Source: Cokeromyces recurvatus
Taxonomy: Eukaryota; Mucoromycota; Mucoromycetes; Mucorales; Mucoraceae
DNA: 64,000 bases
Assembly: GCF_025118155.1 (NCBI RefSeq)
Contig: NW_026251396.1
Span: 1 to 64,000, forward strand
Direction: 5' to 3'
The notes below the pieces were generated by a model. The model was not told the DNA's origin. It searched no databases and saw nothing but the letters and a program-made list of their open reading frames with translations. A program made the position numbers and the translations under genes. How positions within the stretch are numbered: position 1 is the first letter of the stretch; the number at the start of each line of letters is the position of its first letter. This document shows, piece after piece, positions 9,628 through 21,419 of this stretch.

Positions 9628-9820
9628 TAGAAGTAGTAGTTTAATAGAAGTAGTAGTTCAATAGAAGTAGTAGTTTAATAGAAGTAGTAGTTCAATAGAA
9701 GTAGTAGTTTAATAGAAGTAGTAGTTCAATAGAAGCAGTAGTTTAATAGAAGTAGCAAACCAATGGAAGCAGCAATTCAATAGTAGTAGCAGTTCAATAG
9801 AAGTAGCAGCAGCAGTAGTA
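9628..9820 (+). repeat. 17-bp minisatellite
   Basis: About eleven copies of a 17 bp unit, tagaagtagtagtttaa, alternate between tttaa and ttcaa endings and decay toward the right end. The unit length is not a multiple of three and the array is not in an open frame. Confidence 0.8.
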
Positions 9821-10239
9821 TTTCATTTTTTTTTCCCTCATTATTTATAGACTTTAGTAAAAGATATAAAGATATAAAATATAAACGAACCTGATAAAAA
9901 AGAAAAAACCTGATGTCTAAAGTATGAGTGATGTAAAGGCCTTTTTGCTAAATGATACACAGTGGACTTCTTGTAATTCAGAGTTTGTTAGCGGCTTGCG
10001 GCATACATATATATATATAAGCCGTATATATAATATATATATGATATGCTTTTATCCTAATCGACAGAGCTTTCGTGCTCAACTCCTTTTATCCCCCCCA
10101 GAGAATTGAGGAAATTGTATTTTTTGATAGTTACTTACTTTATTCTACTCCACTGCACCAATATACCTACTATTTTTTTTTTTTTTTTTCACTGAATTTT
10201 TTTTTTCCGTTACGTTCGTCTGGGGGGATGCCCCATATC

Positions 10240-10530
10240 ATCTTTGGTGGAAAACATGATTCAAGCAGTAGTTAAGAAGGTGGATGCTACCCCTAGGCAA
10301 TCTCTAAAATTACAAAAAGCTTGCATACCATTTGTAGTTGGAAAGGAACGGATCTAATATTGTATGCCACAAGATAAGCGCTAGGATTTTTTGAGAGCTA
10401 TGTCTATTTGTACACATGAATAGATAAATATGTATTTTAAAACAGTTAATATAGGATTACCATGAAATAGAAGACGTAATAAACCTTTAGCATTAGCATC
10501 AATATAAAAGAAGAAGCCAGAAGACTAATC
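10240..10530 (+). other. Possible decayed coding sequence, unidentified
   Basis: A frame beginning MIQAVVKKVDATP with KLQKACIPFVVGKER reads like protein, then stops; further peptide-like pieces (MYFKTVNIGLP) follow with more stops. I cannot assign it. The stretch 10530-11745 holds only AT-rich simple sequence, including a ~10 bp repeat of atgatttat at 11190-11270. Confidence 0.25.
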
Positions 10531-11745
10531 TATAATATATATGTCTATATATATATGTCTATATATATGTCTATACATATTTGAAATAAATACGTGTAAG
10601 TACATTTTATCTTTTATTTCACTCTGTTCCCTTTTATTTTATTTTATATAATACCTCTATCGTTTCATTTTATGTATTATATCTGTATATACCATCTTTT
10701 ACATGTATAGTTGAAAGATATAAAGCTAAAAGAAATACACTTCTTTTTTTTTTCTTTAAATAACTGGGGTTATGGAAAAAAAACAAAAGAAAAAAAAAAG
10801 TAGAAATAAACAACAAATAAAGATAAGAAAAGATGACGTATACAAACACTCCTTACATTATTGATATTATGAGAGAATAAATAATACACATGTGTATGTA
10901 TGGATTGATTGACTTCTTTTTTAAATTATATGTGCGGTATTTCAATCTTGTCTTGACAGTGCTGATACAAGCAAATTAAATTATATAATTTAGAGGGTAC
11001 TAAAATAATTCAGGAACAATAAGGAACCAATATAATATTATATATAATAAAAGAGAAAATGACAATAAAAATAAAAAATCTAGATGTTTGAGTCATAATT
11101 ACACTCCATTACTTGAAATGAGTTGTCAATAAATGATCTAATCTGATCTGATTCAATCTAAATCTTAGCAAATGTTCAAGTTCTATTATATATGATTTAT
11201 ATGATTTATATGATTTATATGGCTTATATACTTATATAACTTATATAACTTATATGATTTATATGATTTTCCCCTTATTAAATCATAAAATGAGGATGAT
11301 GTAATAGCATAGTATAATATATATGTGTGTTGTCTATGACTACCGTTGGCCTTCAGCTAATTATATACCATTTTAGGCATTAAAATTAATGTCAGAAAAA
11401 AAAAAGTTAAAGTTGTCTAGGTGATAGTAGCTATATAATAATAAATTAATAGATATATACCGTATAAAAGTAACTATATAATTGATATTTTTACTGAAAA
11501 TGCATAAAATACATATAATAGAATTAATAATAAGCATATAAGCCAGTTTTAGCTAGTTTTAGCTAATTTTAACCAGTATTATTATGCTTTGATTGCTATT
11601 AATTCATTAGTATATTCCAATAATATCTCAAATACATATTTAGCATACATATAAATATGCTATGCTATTTTATTACAAAAGACTACTGTTATTTATCAGA
11701 AAAAAAAAAATTACACACATATATGAGTAATAGCAATAGCAGCAG

Positions 11746-12027
11746 TATTAATAGTAATTTAGTCTAATAGTAATAACTGTTCATTTATTCATTCTACTAT
11801 ATAAATATATGCTCCAAGATAATATAACATATCATAATATAACATATCATATCATAACATATTATATTATAATATAATATAATATAATATAATGTAGTAA
11901 ACTCTATTCCTCTATTTTTTACCTGTCATTTGCAAGCAATCTTATTCTATCTTGTCTGATTTTATTTTCTCTCTCTTTCTCTCTCTCTCTCTATCTGTCT
12001 GTCTATCTATCTCCATTCCTTTTTCCT

Positions 12028-12070
<43 letters not shown>

Positions 12071-12110
12071 TTTTTTCCTTCCTTCTATATTAAGTTAAAT
12101 TTGGGGCGGA
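11746..12110 (+). repeat. Direct repeat R1, copy 2
   Basis: Second copy of the repeat at 9034-9376, in the same orientation and ending at the same ttaagttaaatttggggcgg block. The pyrimidine tract is expanded here into ct/tctg repeats and about eleven ttta units (12028-12072). No gene accompanies this copy. Confidence 0.7.
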
Positions 12111-12558
12111 GCGCTAAATGCGATTTTTATAAACACCGCAGTTTCCTTTTTAGGAATATTTTTCCAATGGTTTCTTAGATGTATGTGCTATGGTGTATAT
12201 TGCATTTTGTTTGCTTATTAATATATTGCTTAAATTCATTTTATTTTGAAATTTCTTCTGCGTAAAACTGTTTCTATATGCTTTATTTCCTTTTGTGTAT
12301 TGTCGGCGATTATAAATGTGTCTGCTGTTCTTCAATTTATTTGTACATAAAAGGTATTGCAGTGTGTCACTATAGTGTCTCACTACAGCGCCTCAACTAT
12401 TCTAGAATTGATATTTTTTTTTCTTTTTTTTATTGTTGTTGTTGATTAGGATAATAATCATAAAACCATTTATCAACAATAAGATTTTTAATTGGATGTT
12501 AATATAATGTAAATTGTAAAAAGGAGAAGAAATATCTGTATTTAAGGAAAATAATTTA

Positions 12559-13769
12559 CAGTAACTCACAAAAGTGTGGCAATGTTCCAGAATTTTAGAT
12601 AATTTAAGCAAATCCGCAATAACAAATCATCTATTTATTAAGTAAAGTACTATATAGCATATACTAGCAGAAAGACAGAAGTCTCCTCTTTTTTATGATA
12701 CCTATAGCATATATGCACTATATAATGTTTCTACTTTAAAAATCATGTTAAAAGTTGTATGTATATAAATTTTATGCAAATAATTTTTTTTTTTTTTTGA
12801 GAAATGAGATAAATAATGCACCTTTAATGTTTATTACTACTTTTCCACGTCGTGGCATGCTTTCTATGTGTTTTAAGCATAATTCGGCTGTAACTTTATT
12901 ATACCAAACATCAGAAACTCGCTCCCATAACTCATGCGTGTTTTTTTAGTGGTCTATCATAGGTAGCAAGCTTGTACTTCAAATAAAACCAAAAGTTTTC
13001 AATTGGATTTAAATCAGGTGGATATCATGGTCATTTAAGGACATTTATCTCATTTTTCTTGAACCAATTTGTTGTGTATTTGGATGTATGCTTCGGATCA
13101 TTGTCTTGTTGAAGGTTTGCAACTTTCTTACATAGTCCATGGCCCTTAAAAATATCATATCAGTGACCATGTAAGTTCCGGGCAGCGTCCACTGCAGTGA
13201 TAAAAGACCAGTATAAAAAGATCGCGCAATCAATCCTCCGAGTAATGGGCTAATATTCTTTGTCTACCTTTTACATTAATCTCAATTTGGATTTCTTTGT
13301 CAATTCTACCAATTGTCCTAGTTGACATCCCATTGCCTTGAAATATCCTATAAGATCCTTAGCATTAAGTTTTTCTAAAATATCCATCTTTTTATCGTAA
13401 GGAATTGGTCTCGATCTAATGTATGTGATGACCTATGTGTTAATGGGAATGATGCACAAATGTTGTTCAGATTAGTAATGAATTTGAGAGAAAACCGAAA
13501 TAAACTTTTTGTTAATTCAATAATAATATTAAATGATTTAAATAAAAAAAATATTGTATCTAAAATGCTAAATCGTATAAAACGACATAATTTATTGTCG
13601 AAATGAACATTCATGCATTTAAGTGAGGGTTAAGAAGCTATAAAAATAACGTAAATTCTGTCAGTTTTCCATTAAAAAATTCTTTTATTAGTATATCTTT
13701 ATTCATTTATGTTGTGCATTAAGGAAAGCCAAAAATTATAAATCATTGCCACACTTTTGTGAGTCACTG
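12559..13769 (-). mobile_element. Tc1/mariner element with matching TIRs and TA duplication
   Basis: The ends form 26 bp terminal inverted repeats, cagtaactcacaaaagtgtg at 12559 and its inverse at 13744-13769, with one mismatch. Each end is flanked by TA (12557-12558 and 13770-13771), the Tc1/mariner target duplication. The length of 1211 bp is right for a single-gene Tc1-like element. The transposase inside is dead, so the copy could move only in trans. It lies just beyond the 3' end of the decayed gene at 13979-15148. Confidence 0.93.
12790..13400 (-). pseudogene. Tc1-like transposase, frameshifted
   Basis: On the minus strand, pieces in several frames follow the order of a Tc1 DDE transposase: MSTRTIGRIDKEIQ, a QQDNDPKHTSK block carrying the second catalytic Asp, YPPDLNPIENFWFYLK (third acidic residue region), and a C-terminal WERVSDVWYN and ESMPRRGKV. 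Stops interrupt before YPPDLNP and elsewhere. The N-terminal helix-turn-helix region (13400-13700) is poorly preserved. Confidence 0.88.
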
Positions 13770-13978
13770 TACACGTTTTCAGCATAATCATAATTATTAA
13801 GCCTATGAAAGAGAGATTTGTTTTAGTGCTATTGAATAGAAATTGGAAAAGTTAGATATTTACAAATTATACATAATTTTTGCTACTGGATTATTATTAT
13901 GCTTTATCAAGTGTTGCAATGCTGTATTCATTGCATTCTCTTTATCATTAACATTGAGATTCTATTAGATATATCAAA

Positions 13979-15148
13979 CTAATTAGTAAAATAATGTCGC
14001 ACTTTTTTTTTATCTACACGTACTTGACTAATGTTAATAATAGCATCTATATCTTCTTTCATCAATACAGGATATGCTTCATTCAGACCAAATTGTACGA
14101 AAAAATCATTTTGGACGTGAATGACAGAGTTTATTGGATCATGTTCAACTAAGTAAACATGATTTATTGCCATTTTTTTAATAACAGGCAGTTTTTCAAA
14201 TACCAACTCTTGTCGCAAGCATTCATTTCTAAAATTGAAGCAGACTTTACTAAAGTTTTCCTCTTTGAAAAAAAAAACTATAACTAACAGTATAAATAAA
14301 GTATCGCAGATTATTTTTAATGCCAATTTACTTACATAAGGCATCATTATGTCAAAGTCTACTTCAGTGGATTCAGTATTAATCGTGTACAATGAAGATT
14401 CCAATTCTTGTGAAGAAACAAACTGTTCTTCTGATGATATCATGCTAAATAAATACTGCTTCATCAATGCTACAAGTTATTTAAATTTATAGGGACAATC
14501 GAAAGATTACCTTGTTTCCGAATGCTTTTGCTTTTTACTATTTGAATCTTCACTGCTAGTATCGTCATTCTTTCTACAGATTTATTAAAAGTTAGCTCCA
14601 GTAATTAGGATATATAGGATAGAGGGTATATCACCTTTTAGCCTATGCAGAAATTAATGTCAGTGAAAATGATACATTTTAAAAACCAAACAAATAGTTA
14701 CCTTTTTATGTGTATGTGAATCTTCTTGTATTTTATTAATAAAGCTTGAAGCAATATCTGCTTCAAAATTCACACTTAAAAATAAAGATTGTTGCGTAAA
14801 ATAGCATAGAATTAGTTTCGATCTGCATAAGAAGGGATAGGTATATGTACTTACGATGGTTGAAAAGAAGAGGATGAAGAAGCCTCAGGGTTTAATTTTA
14901 ATAAACACTCTCTTGTTATTCTCTAACAAATACATGTCAAGTTTAGTTCCTAATTGTAATAAAGTTGCTCAACTTACCGTCCAGTCGTGCTTCCAGTTGA
15001 TTGCTGTGCTGTTGTCAAACCGTTCCAAATCATTTCGAATAGAATCAAAAAGTTGTTGGTATGAATTGAAAGTTTTCTTACTTAATTTTGATTCTATAGC
15101 TTCTACTAAATCCCAATTCTTATGGTTAGTTTCTTGAAAATATGACAT
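13979..15148 (-). pseudogene. N-terminal part of an unknown, probably lineage-specific family gene
   Basis: Starting at the ATG at 15148 (MSYFQETNHKNWD), clean exons are 15148-14978 and 14932-14856, followed by one near 14780-14705, each with good GT..AG junctions. The next exon is Lys/Ser-rich (SSEDSNSKKQKH, a possible nuclear signal) but does not join in frame, so at least one frameshift is present. A later stretch (MMKQYLFSMISSEEQ...) is split by an intron at about 14338. From memory the N-terminus resembles an expanded Mucorales family with a C-terminal nuclease-like domain; this is unverified. The Tc1/mariner insertion follows at its 3' side. Confidence 0.5.
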
Positions 15149-15321
15149 GGTCTAGTGAAGTAGAAAATGAAGTTTTATGAAAGTCTTCAAACAAAATACA
15201 GTGAGCGGAAAAATGGTTTGGATGTTTTGGCAAAAATAACAAAGAACAAAATGTATTTAAAAGAGAAAATTGTTTAGTCCTACTAATACAAGTTTAAAGA
15301 GATTTGATTGGTTAAAGATGT

Positions 15322-16186
15322 TTAAATCAGTGCTCCATATGAACTGGACAAGGGGATTTTTATACTTTTAATAGTTGTCCAAGTTTGTTCCATGATAAAT
15401 TTATCAATATAAGCCACTTCCATAAGAGGGCGTAAACGATTTATGAAATCTATTGAATCTATTGGATACTCCATTTGATTCAATCTTCGAACTCTCGTTA
15501 CATATCCTTGAGGACAATCCATATCTAAAAATTCAAGCTTATTACCTAGTTAAAGTAAGAACAGTTATACACGGAACAGCAACTAAAAGAAATATTACAA
15601 AGGATAAATAAGATCGCTTTAACTTACCATTAATACAGTATCCTATTATATGCACTTTATTTAATACACCTGGAACCTTACAAACAATATTCAGCAAAAT
15701 ATCTTTCATTACAAAAGGAAGCTTTAATCTACCATCTTTTATTTCTTTTGTTTGGTCATCTTTACTTCCAATTTCAAGAGCACCAAACTCAAAGTTAACA
15801 CCTGCATAAATGGTATCGATTTTTCTACCCATTTTCTTACTAGCCATTTCTTCAATTGCAGCTATTTTCCTTTTGGCATTTTTAGCATTTGAGTTCGAAT
15901 AACTCGACTTTTCTTTGCTATATAACACATTAGTAAAAAATCATATATATTCTGCAGTCACCTACCCAATTGATTTTATGGATGAACTATCGAAAATAGT
16001 ATTCAAAAAAAACCATAACCGATACAACTGATCAGACTCGAGTGAAGCATGTATTGTTCTACTGTCTTTTTGTAAAAATAAAAGCGATAACGTAGTAACA
16101 GTTAGAGACAACCATGCTATAAGAGGATCATTTACTGGACAATGATCTATATTTCGGACATGATCGTATATTTCATTTAAGGAAGT
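15322..16186 (-). CDS. C-terminal part of a nuclease-like family protein (partial)
   Basis: Three exons join cleanly in frame: 16186-15966, 15917-15628 and 15545-15322. The product has MGRKIDTIYAG, NFEFGALEIGSKDDQTKE, LPFVMKDILLNIV and MDCPQGYVTRVRRL. The spacing of the Asp in RKID and the E..EIGSK block is compatible with a PD-(D/E)XK-type core, but this is a motif impression only. No start codon or N-terminal half is found; a transposase fragment lies directly upstream. With intact splicing it may be a recent truncation. The gene on its 3' side appears to be the N-terminal half of a related protein. Confidence 0.5.
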
Positions 16187-16246
16187 CTAATATATAAAAA
16201 CCGTCAATGATAAAGTTTAATTTTCTGTTTTAAAACATTATTCTTA

Positions 16247-16885
16247 CTAAATTTTCCAATTTGTCAAATTCCTCACTAATTTTTTCATCAATTTTATAGA
16301 AAAATCTTCAAAATCGTCAGTCAGCTTGTTGATAAGTTGGTCTACAGTAGCAGTAGGATACTTGAAGTAAAAACCAGAGACTATATGCTTGGTGGCCACG
16401 GCAAGCTTACCCTCTGGTTTTATAATACGTGGTCTCCCAACCTTCTTAAATAAAGAATCTCCATTTTGTGTCCAAGCTTTGTACCATCTTTGAACATTTC
16501 TTGGCTGCAAATTAAGTTCCAAAGTGATAACCCCTGCACTATTTCTTGGGTGAATGTCAACGAGATGAACTGCATGAACTTTCAGTTCGTCACGGCTACG
16601 AAGTTTTATTTTGCTTTCTTTGGGAATATTTTTGGCACTTTCAGCTGTTACATAATTCACCTCTATAATATACTGAACAATATTATCTTCATTTGCTAAT
16701 ACTTCACAGGTCTTTGATCTCGCTTTAATATAAAACATGTGAGACGTTAATTCTTCCAACTTGAAAGGATCTTCACCTTCAATGTCCATTAGGTCATTGC
16801 CATTTTCGTCGACAATGTTTCCTACTCCATCTTCAAAGAAGAATTGATAATTCATTGCACCATATATCGAGATTAGTCGTGTCAT
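16247..16885 (-). pseudogene. N-terminal fragment of an IS630/Tc1-type transposase
   Basis: A 212-codon open stretch contains a leader EDGVGNIVDENGNDLMD, then a homeodomain-like DNA-binding region (LNLQPRNVQRWYKAW), the GRPRI linker and PTATVDQLINKLTDDFE, typical of the DNA-binding half of DDE_3 transposases. The whole catalytic half is missing after residue 212. The leader pattern EDGxGNI....MDxE is shared with the copy at 23469, so the two belong to one family. Confidence 0.75.
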
Positions 16886-16889
16886 AAGG

Positions 16890-17918
16890 AGAAAAAAAAA
16901 GGAACAAAAAGCTACGACATTTTTATTTTATATGTGAGAAAAGGTGCACATTTGTATCTATTTTAATTGGCTAATAATTTATGCAGCTTCAAGAATTACA
17001 TGGCATTAAAATTAAACATAATTGCTTATGTTGCATGAGGGAATCTTTTCAAGGGTAATAGCTTGCGAAATTCCCAAATGGAATTAGATGTATACCTTGA
17101 AAATGAGTTTGCTCTACTGGCTCTCTGCTTACTCGTGTCCCTCTCTAAGACTGCGAATAATATCATGAATACTCTAAAAACATGTTAGTTTCTACCTCAT
17201 GTGTATTTCTGAACGCATACTTTAGAGTAATGATAATGTTAGGCTAATGCTTTAGTATACTTGCTTAAAATTATAATTTTACATAGACCTAAAGACTTTA
17301 AAAAAGTACAATAATGCTTGATTATTTGATTTATATAGCAATTGACATGTTAGACAAAATTCCTGAATGCTTATAGACCAGCAACTTCCTTTCGTGCCCA
17401 TACCCAATACTTTGTTGCACACAAGTGAGATGTTTAACCATCAATGGTATGTATTCAAATTTTACTGTTATATTTACGGGTTATTTATATTAATTTCTGT
17501 TATATAATTGTATTTCAATAGATTACCTGAAGTATAATATATAAAACAAAACAATTACACTGTCACCCTTTGCGGTGCAATTATTCAAAATTGCCTGCTG
17601 ATGGAGTATTATTGTTTTCACTCGTCCCATTTTTTGTAGACAAAGCATTAAACGAAATCTTAGACTTCAATCAAACTTAACCTGGGTAAGTTAAACAGAT
17701 TTGCTCTCATGTTTGCTGCAGCTTCTATGTTACAATTCTAATACTGACATATAATACTGATTTAAGCAGTACATATTTATTTCTGTTTATGTTTAAACTT
17801 ACTAATACAACTTGATCCTTTATTAGATACAGCGGATATTATTTCAATGGCATCTGGTTTATTAAGTTAACTAAACAGTTATTAATTAAATCAAATTGCT
17901 ACCCTATTCATCTGATTG
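16890..17918. other. Intergenic, no gene seen
   Basis: About 1 kb of AT-rich sequence between a transposase fragment and a long poly-A run. I find no open frame over 60 codons that reads like protein, and no RNA gene. Confidence 0.6.

Positions 17919-17991
<73 letters not shown>
17919..17991 (+). repeat. A73 homopolymer
   Basis: An uninterrupted run of 73 A, the longest single-base run in the window. It could be the tail of a retroposed sequence ending here, or simple-sequence expansion. No duplication flanking a retroposed unit could be recognised. The following 700 bp (to 18700) hold nothing I can assign. Confidence 0.85.
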
Positions 17992-17993
<2 letters not shown>

Positions 17994-18711
17994 GAGGCAT
18001 GATAAGTAATGTAATCTGATAGCAGGCGTTATTCTTGATTAATCAAAACGCAAGATAGTAGGAATAATTAACTCTTTTAACCATGCTTGTAATAATTAAA
18101 ACATTATGATTTTCTTTTCTTTTTTCTTCGAGAAGGATGAATTTTATAAAGATATAACGTTTATATTTTTTCTGAAAATCCTTTGAATGATCTTATTTTT
18201 TTCTCAGACAATAAAACTAATAAATCTGATAAAGAAATATATCAACCAACGCTAATAAAGAAAAATAATCAATGAAAACATCTCTCTGTTTCGTCAAGCA
18301 GGAAATGGAAATACGTAATTTATACAAGTATAAGTGTATATAAATGAAAGAGCCTTTTTTTTAAAAAAAAATAGATAAAAACAATGAGCGAAACATGTAA
18401 AAATAGATGAGCTTTTAAATAAAAATAAGAGAAGAATTTAAAATAATCAATAAATAATAATAATACAAAGGAAGAGATCTCTTCACTTTTTATATTAATC
18501 TGATCAAATTTCCTTTTTTTTTTCCTTAATTCTAGATTTTCATCATTACGTTTTCGCTTTAAAGTGTTAATAAGCTAGTGATCTTTTCTATTATCTAGGT
18601 AGAGAGAGATCATGAATATGATAGGTTATATAGATATAGAGAGGAAGTGGCTTTATCTTCAGATAACATGTGCATTATTTTTTTTTCAATATCTTTTAAA
18701 GATGATCTCGT

Positions 18712-19859
18712 TTAAATACGTGTGGTATCAGAGAAATGAGTATATAAATACATATAAAGTGTGATTATTACGTTTCTTGAAGGATTATCTTTCATCGTAA
18801 GATGCATATCTTGATGTTGTATTTCATAGCAAGAAATTTTATGGGATTTATTGGCAAAACCATTGGTATTGACCCAGGTTGTGACAGTTTCAGGGCCAAA
18901 TAAATGGATGTTAGATGCTTCTTGTAAATTTTGTATGATATACGAACTCATACCTGGTGAAGACTATTTGAACGAGTTTCCTATATAAATTACATAACAA
19001 AATAAAGTAGATATATAATTGGCGATCACTATCAAGATATTGTCGTTTTTAATTCTAGTCTAATTAATATAGAAAAGGCAGTACCGATCATACAGTTATA
19101 ATAACGAAGATGATATATAAAGTACCACTATATTCAGTATTTGTTAAGTAAAGCTATCTAACCATGTTAGAAATTGCTGTAATCCTTTTTTTTATACTTT
19201 TATTTAATAAAGTTTGATAATGATAAGGTATCAATGGAAAATAATACAACCCAGTTGTATGAACTCATATAGGAGGGGGGGCGAAAAGATACTTCGGATA
19301 GTCACCATTGTACTCGATGCTATTCCTTTTTGTAGGCGGAAACCATGTTCCATGAACCCAGCAGGAACGATCTGTTTCTTTGGCGGAAGCAGAAGAAGAA
19401 GAAGATGAGCACGAGGAAATTTCATCATCCACATTTTGATATGGTGATGTATCCCTGTGTTGCCATTGGTTTATGGGCTTCGAGTTGATGGCTTTGTTGT
19501 TTACCATTTCCGTATGATAATCGCGGTTGGATATGGCCATTTTTTTCATGCTCATCAATCGCTCAAGCAATATACGAGTTTTATACATATCTCTTCCGCA
19601 TGTGGGGAGGAAAAGAGAGCCGAGTCCACGAGAAATGTATAAACCATCATCCACAAGCTTTACTTGATTGATTTGGCCTTCTACGCCAAAAATTTGAATG
19701 CAGTGGCCTTGAATAGACCGCTTTGTATGGCTGGTCAGGAATGGGCTTAAATAAAGCTGATCAACACTGATTTTAGCTTCTCGAAGTAACTTTCTATGGT
19801 CAGTGAAGAATTTATCTTTTCCAATATTCCTCGCAAACTCCACGTTGATCAAATCAACT

Positions 19860-19893
<34 letters not shown>

Positions 19894-20860
19894 ACTTGGC
19901 AACATACCCTTAAATCGACTTTGTCTCCGATTGCAGAAGAAGAGCCTTCGTGTCGTTTTGAAACCGTTGATTCTTTTGAAACGGAGTCCCCCTTAAGCAA
20001 ATATTATGTATATGTATCAACGTGATTTTTTTTAACCAGTAAAAATATACGGTATTACCATTTGCAACTAAGGTTTCCATCATCAAAAACAGAGGAAAAG
20101 ACTTTTGACCATATATCTACTACATAATTCTCTTCAGTAAATTTTGTGCTAGAATGTTGAAGTATGTCCTGTTTCTTGTAAATTATTTTTAAGCTAGATG
20201 TGAGTGTAAATTGTGTAAATTGTAAATCTCATCTCTTAAAAACACGTAAATACGTACATAGAAGCATACACTTCAAAAAATATTTCTTCTTCAGTCATAG
20301 CATACTTTCGTTGATAATACAAGCATTCTTTGTATGCCTCTTTAATATTGTTCTTTGCCATTTTTTCTATATCTTTCAAGGTACTTTTGATTTGCTTATC
20401 GAGGGGGGTCCAGTTCTTTTTGACGTTCCATTTATTATTGATGGTGTCCCACTCCTCTTTTGTAAATGCTGACTTTTGACTGTTGGGATGATCGTCATTG
20501 TCAGTTAGATCCAAAATACTATTGAAGCTGTTACTGATAGTATTTTTGGAAGCGTCATCAAGTTTATGGTAAGAATTGCCATTGTAAACGTTGTTGGCCT
20601 TATTTTTTATGAGGGTTCCGACCGATTTGGTAAAACCACTCAACTTTGTATCCTTCTCCTCTGGTAAATCTTTTCTAATTTTCTGTCTTTTATTTTGTCT
20701 TCTTTCATTAGTACTGCTGTTCTGATTAGTGTCTCCGTAGTTGTTAATAATTGTTATTTTTTTTTGATGAAGTAATATTGATGGTAGACATTTTGCTAAA
20801 AAAAACTTGACCTGAATAAAGAGTAAAGTTCTGCTCGCCAATTTGTCGCGTAAACTTAAA
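18712..20860 (-). pseudogene. Decayed member of an unknown accessory family
   Basis: A start (MSTINITSSKK) near 20798 shifts frame in an A run, then reads INNYGDTNQNSST, a basic stretch (RRQNKRQKIRKD) and acidic/Asn-rich sequence. A later block (19852-19265) has FFTDHRKLLREAK, GHCIQIFGVEGQ, VDDGLYISRG and a Ser-rich tail. A last piece lies at 18951-18712. A predicted intron at about 19902-19858 contains a run of about 30 A on this strand, and the exons flanking it do not keep frame. The N-terminal I-x-ITxNNYGD style resembles that of the gene at 21420-22830. Function unknown; possible nuclear protein. Confidence 0.45.
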
Positions 20861-21192
20861 ACTAAAGCAATCAATTATATAAAGATTACCCCACATACGA
20901 ATATACCGCATACGTCATTATTTAAGAATGTTAGTGCAAATTTTTTTTTCATCTCCTTTTACTCATTTTAAAGGCCAAGCACAGCCTCTATATGTCTTGC
21001 GCCATGCTATAGACATAGAAAAGGCGATATAATAAAAGTGTGCATGCTATCTTTTATCATATCACGTACTTGACTTTAATAATAACAAAGCTCAAAGATT
21101 GGTAATTATAATTAACTTTTTGACTTAAATACAGACGCTAATAAAACTAAATATCTAGAACTTATATTATGCCTTATAATTGACCCGTCTAG

Positions 21193-21345
21193 ACGATTGA
21201 ATGTCAATAAGTTTGATATTATTTACAGGACGTTATTTACAGTGTTTTATTTTATATTCAAGCTTCTAGTTTATCCTTTATTATGTAATTCATCTTTTAT
21301 AATATTACTTATACTTATATCCAGAGCTTGTTCTATAACAATATG
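21193..21345. repeat. Dispersed repeat R2, copy 2
   Basis: Matches 7633-7795 at nucleotide level in the same orientation. On the minus strand one frame reads KLVEVISKLSEEH and ALDISISNIIKDEL, and this lies directly downstream of the pseudogene at 21420-22830, so it may be that gene's C-terminal exon. Confidence 0.6.
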
Positions 21346-21419
21346 CTCTTCACTCAATTTTGAAATAACTTCTACTAATTTAGTTACTAAAGCCTAATTA
21401 TAAATAAATATTAATAAAC

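Noticed and set aside
12111..12400. Second small transposon with ends ggggcggagcgct and gaggcgctgtag
   Set aside because: The apparent inverted ends match only partly and no flanking duplication was found.
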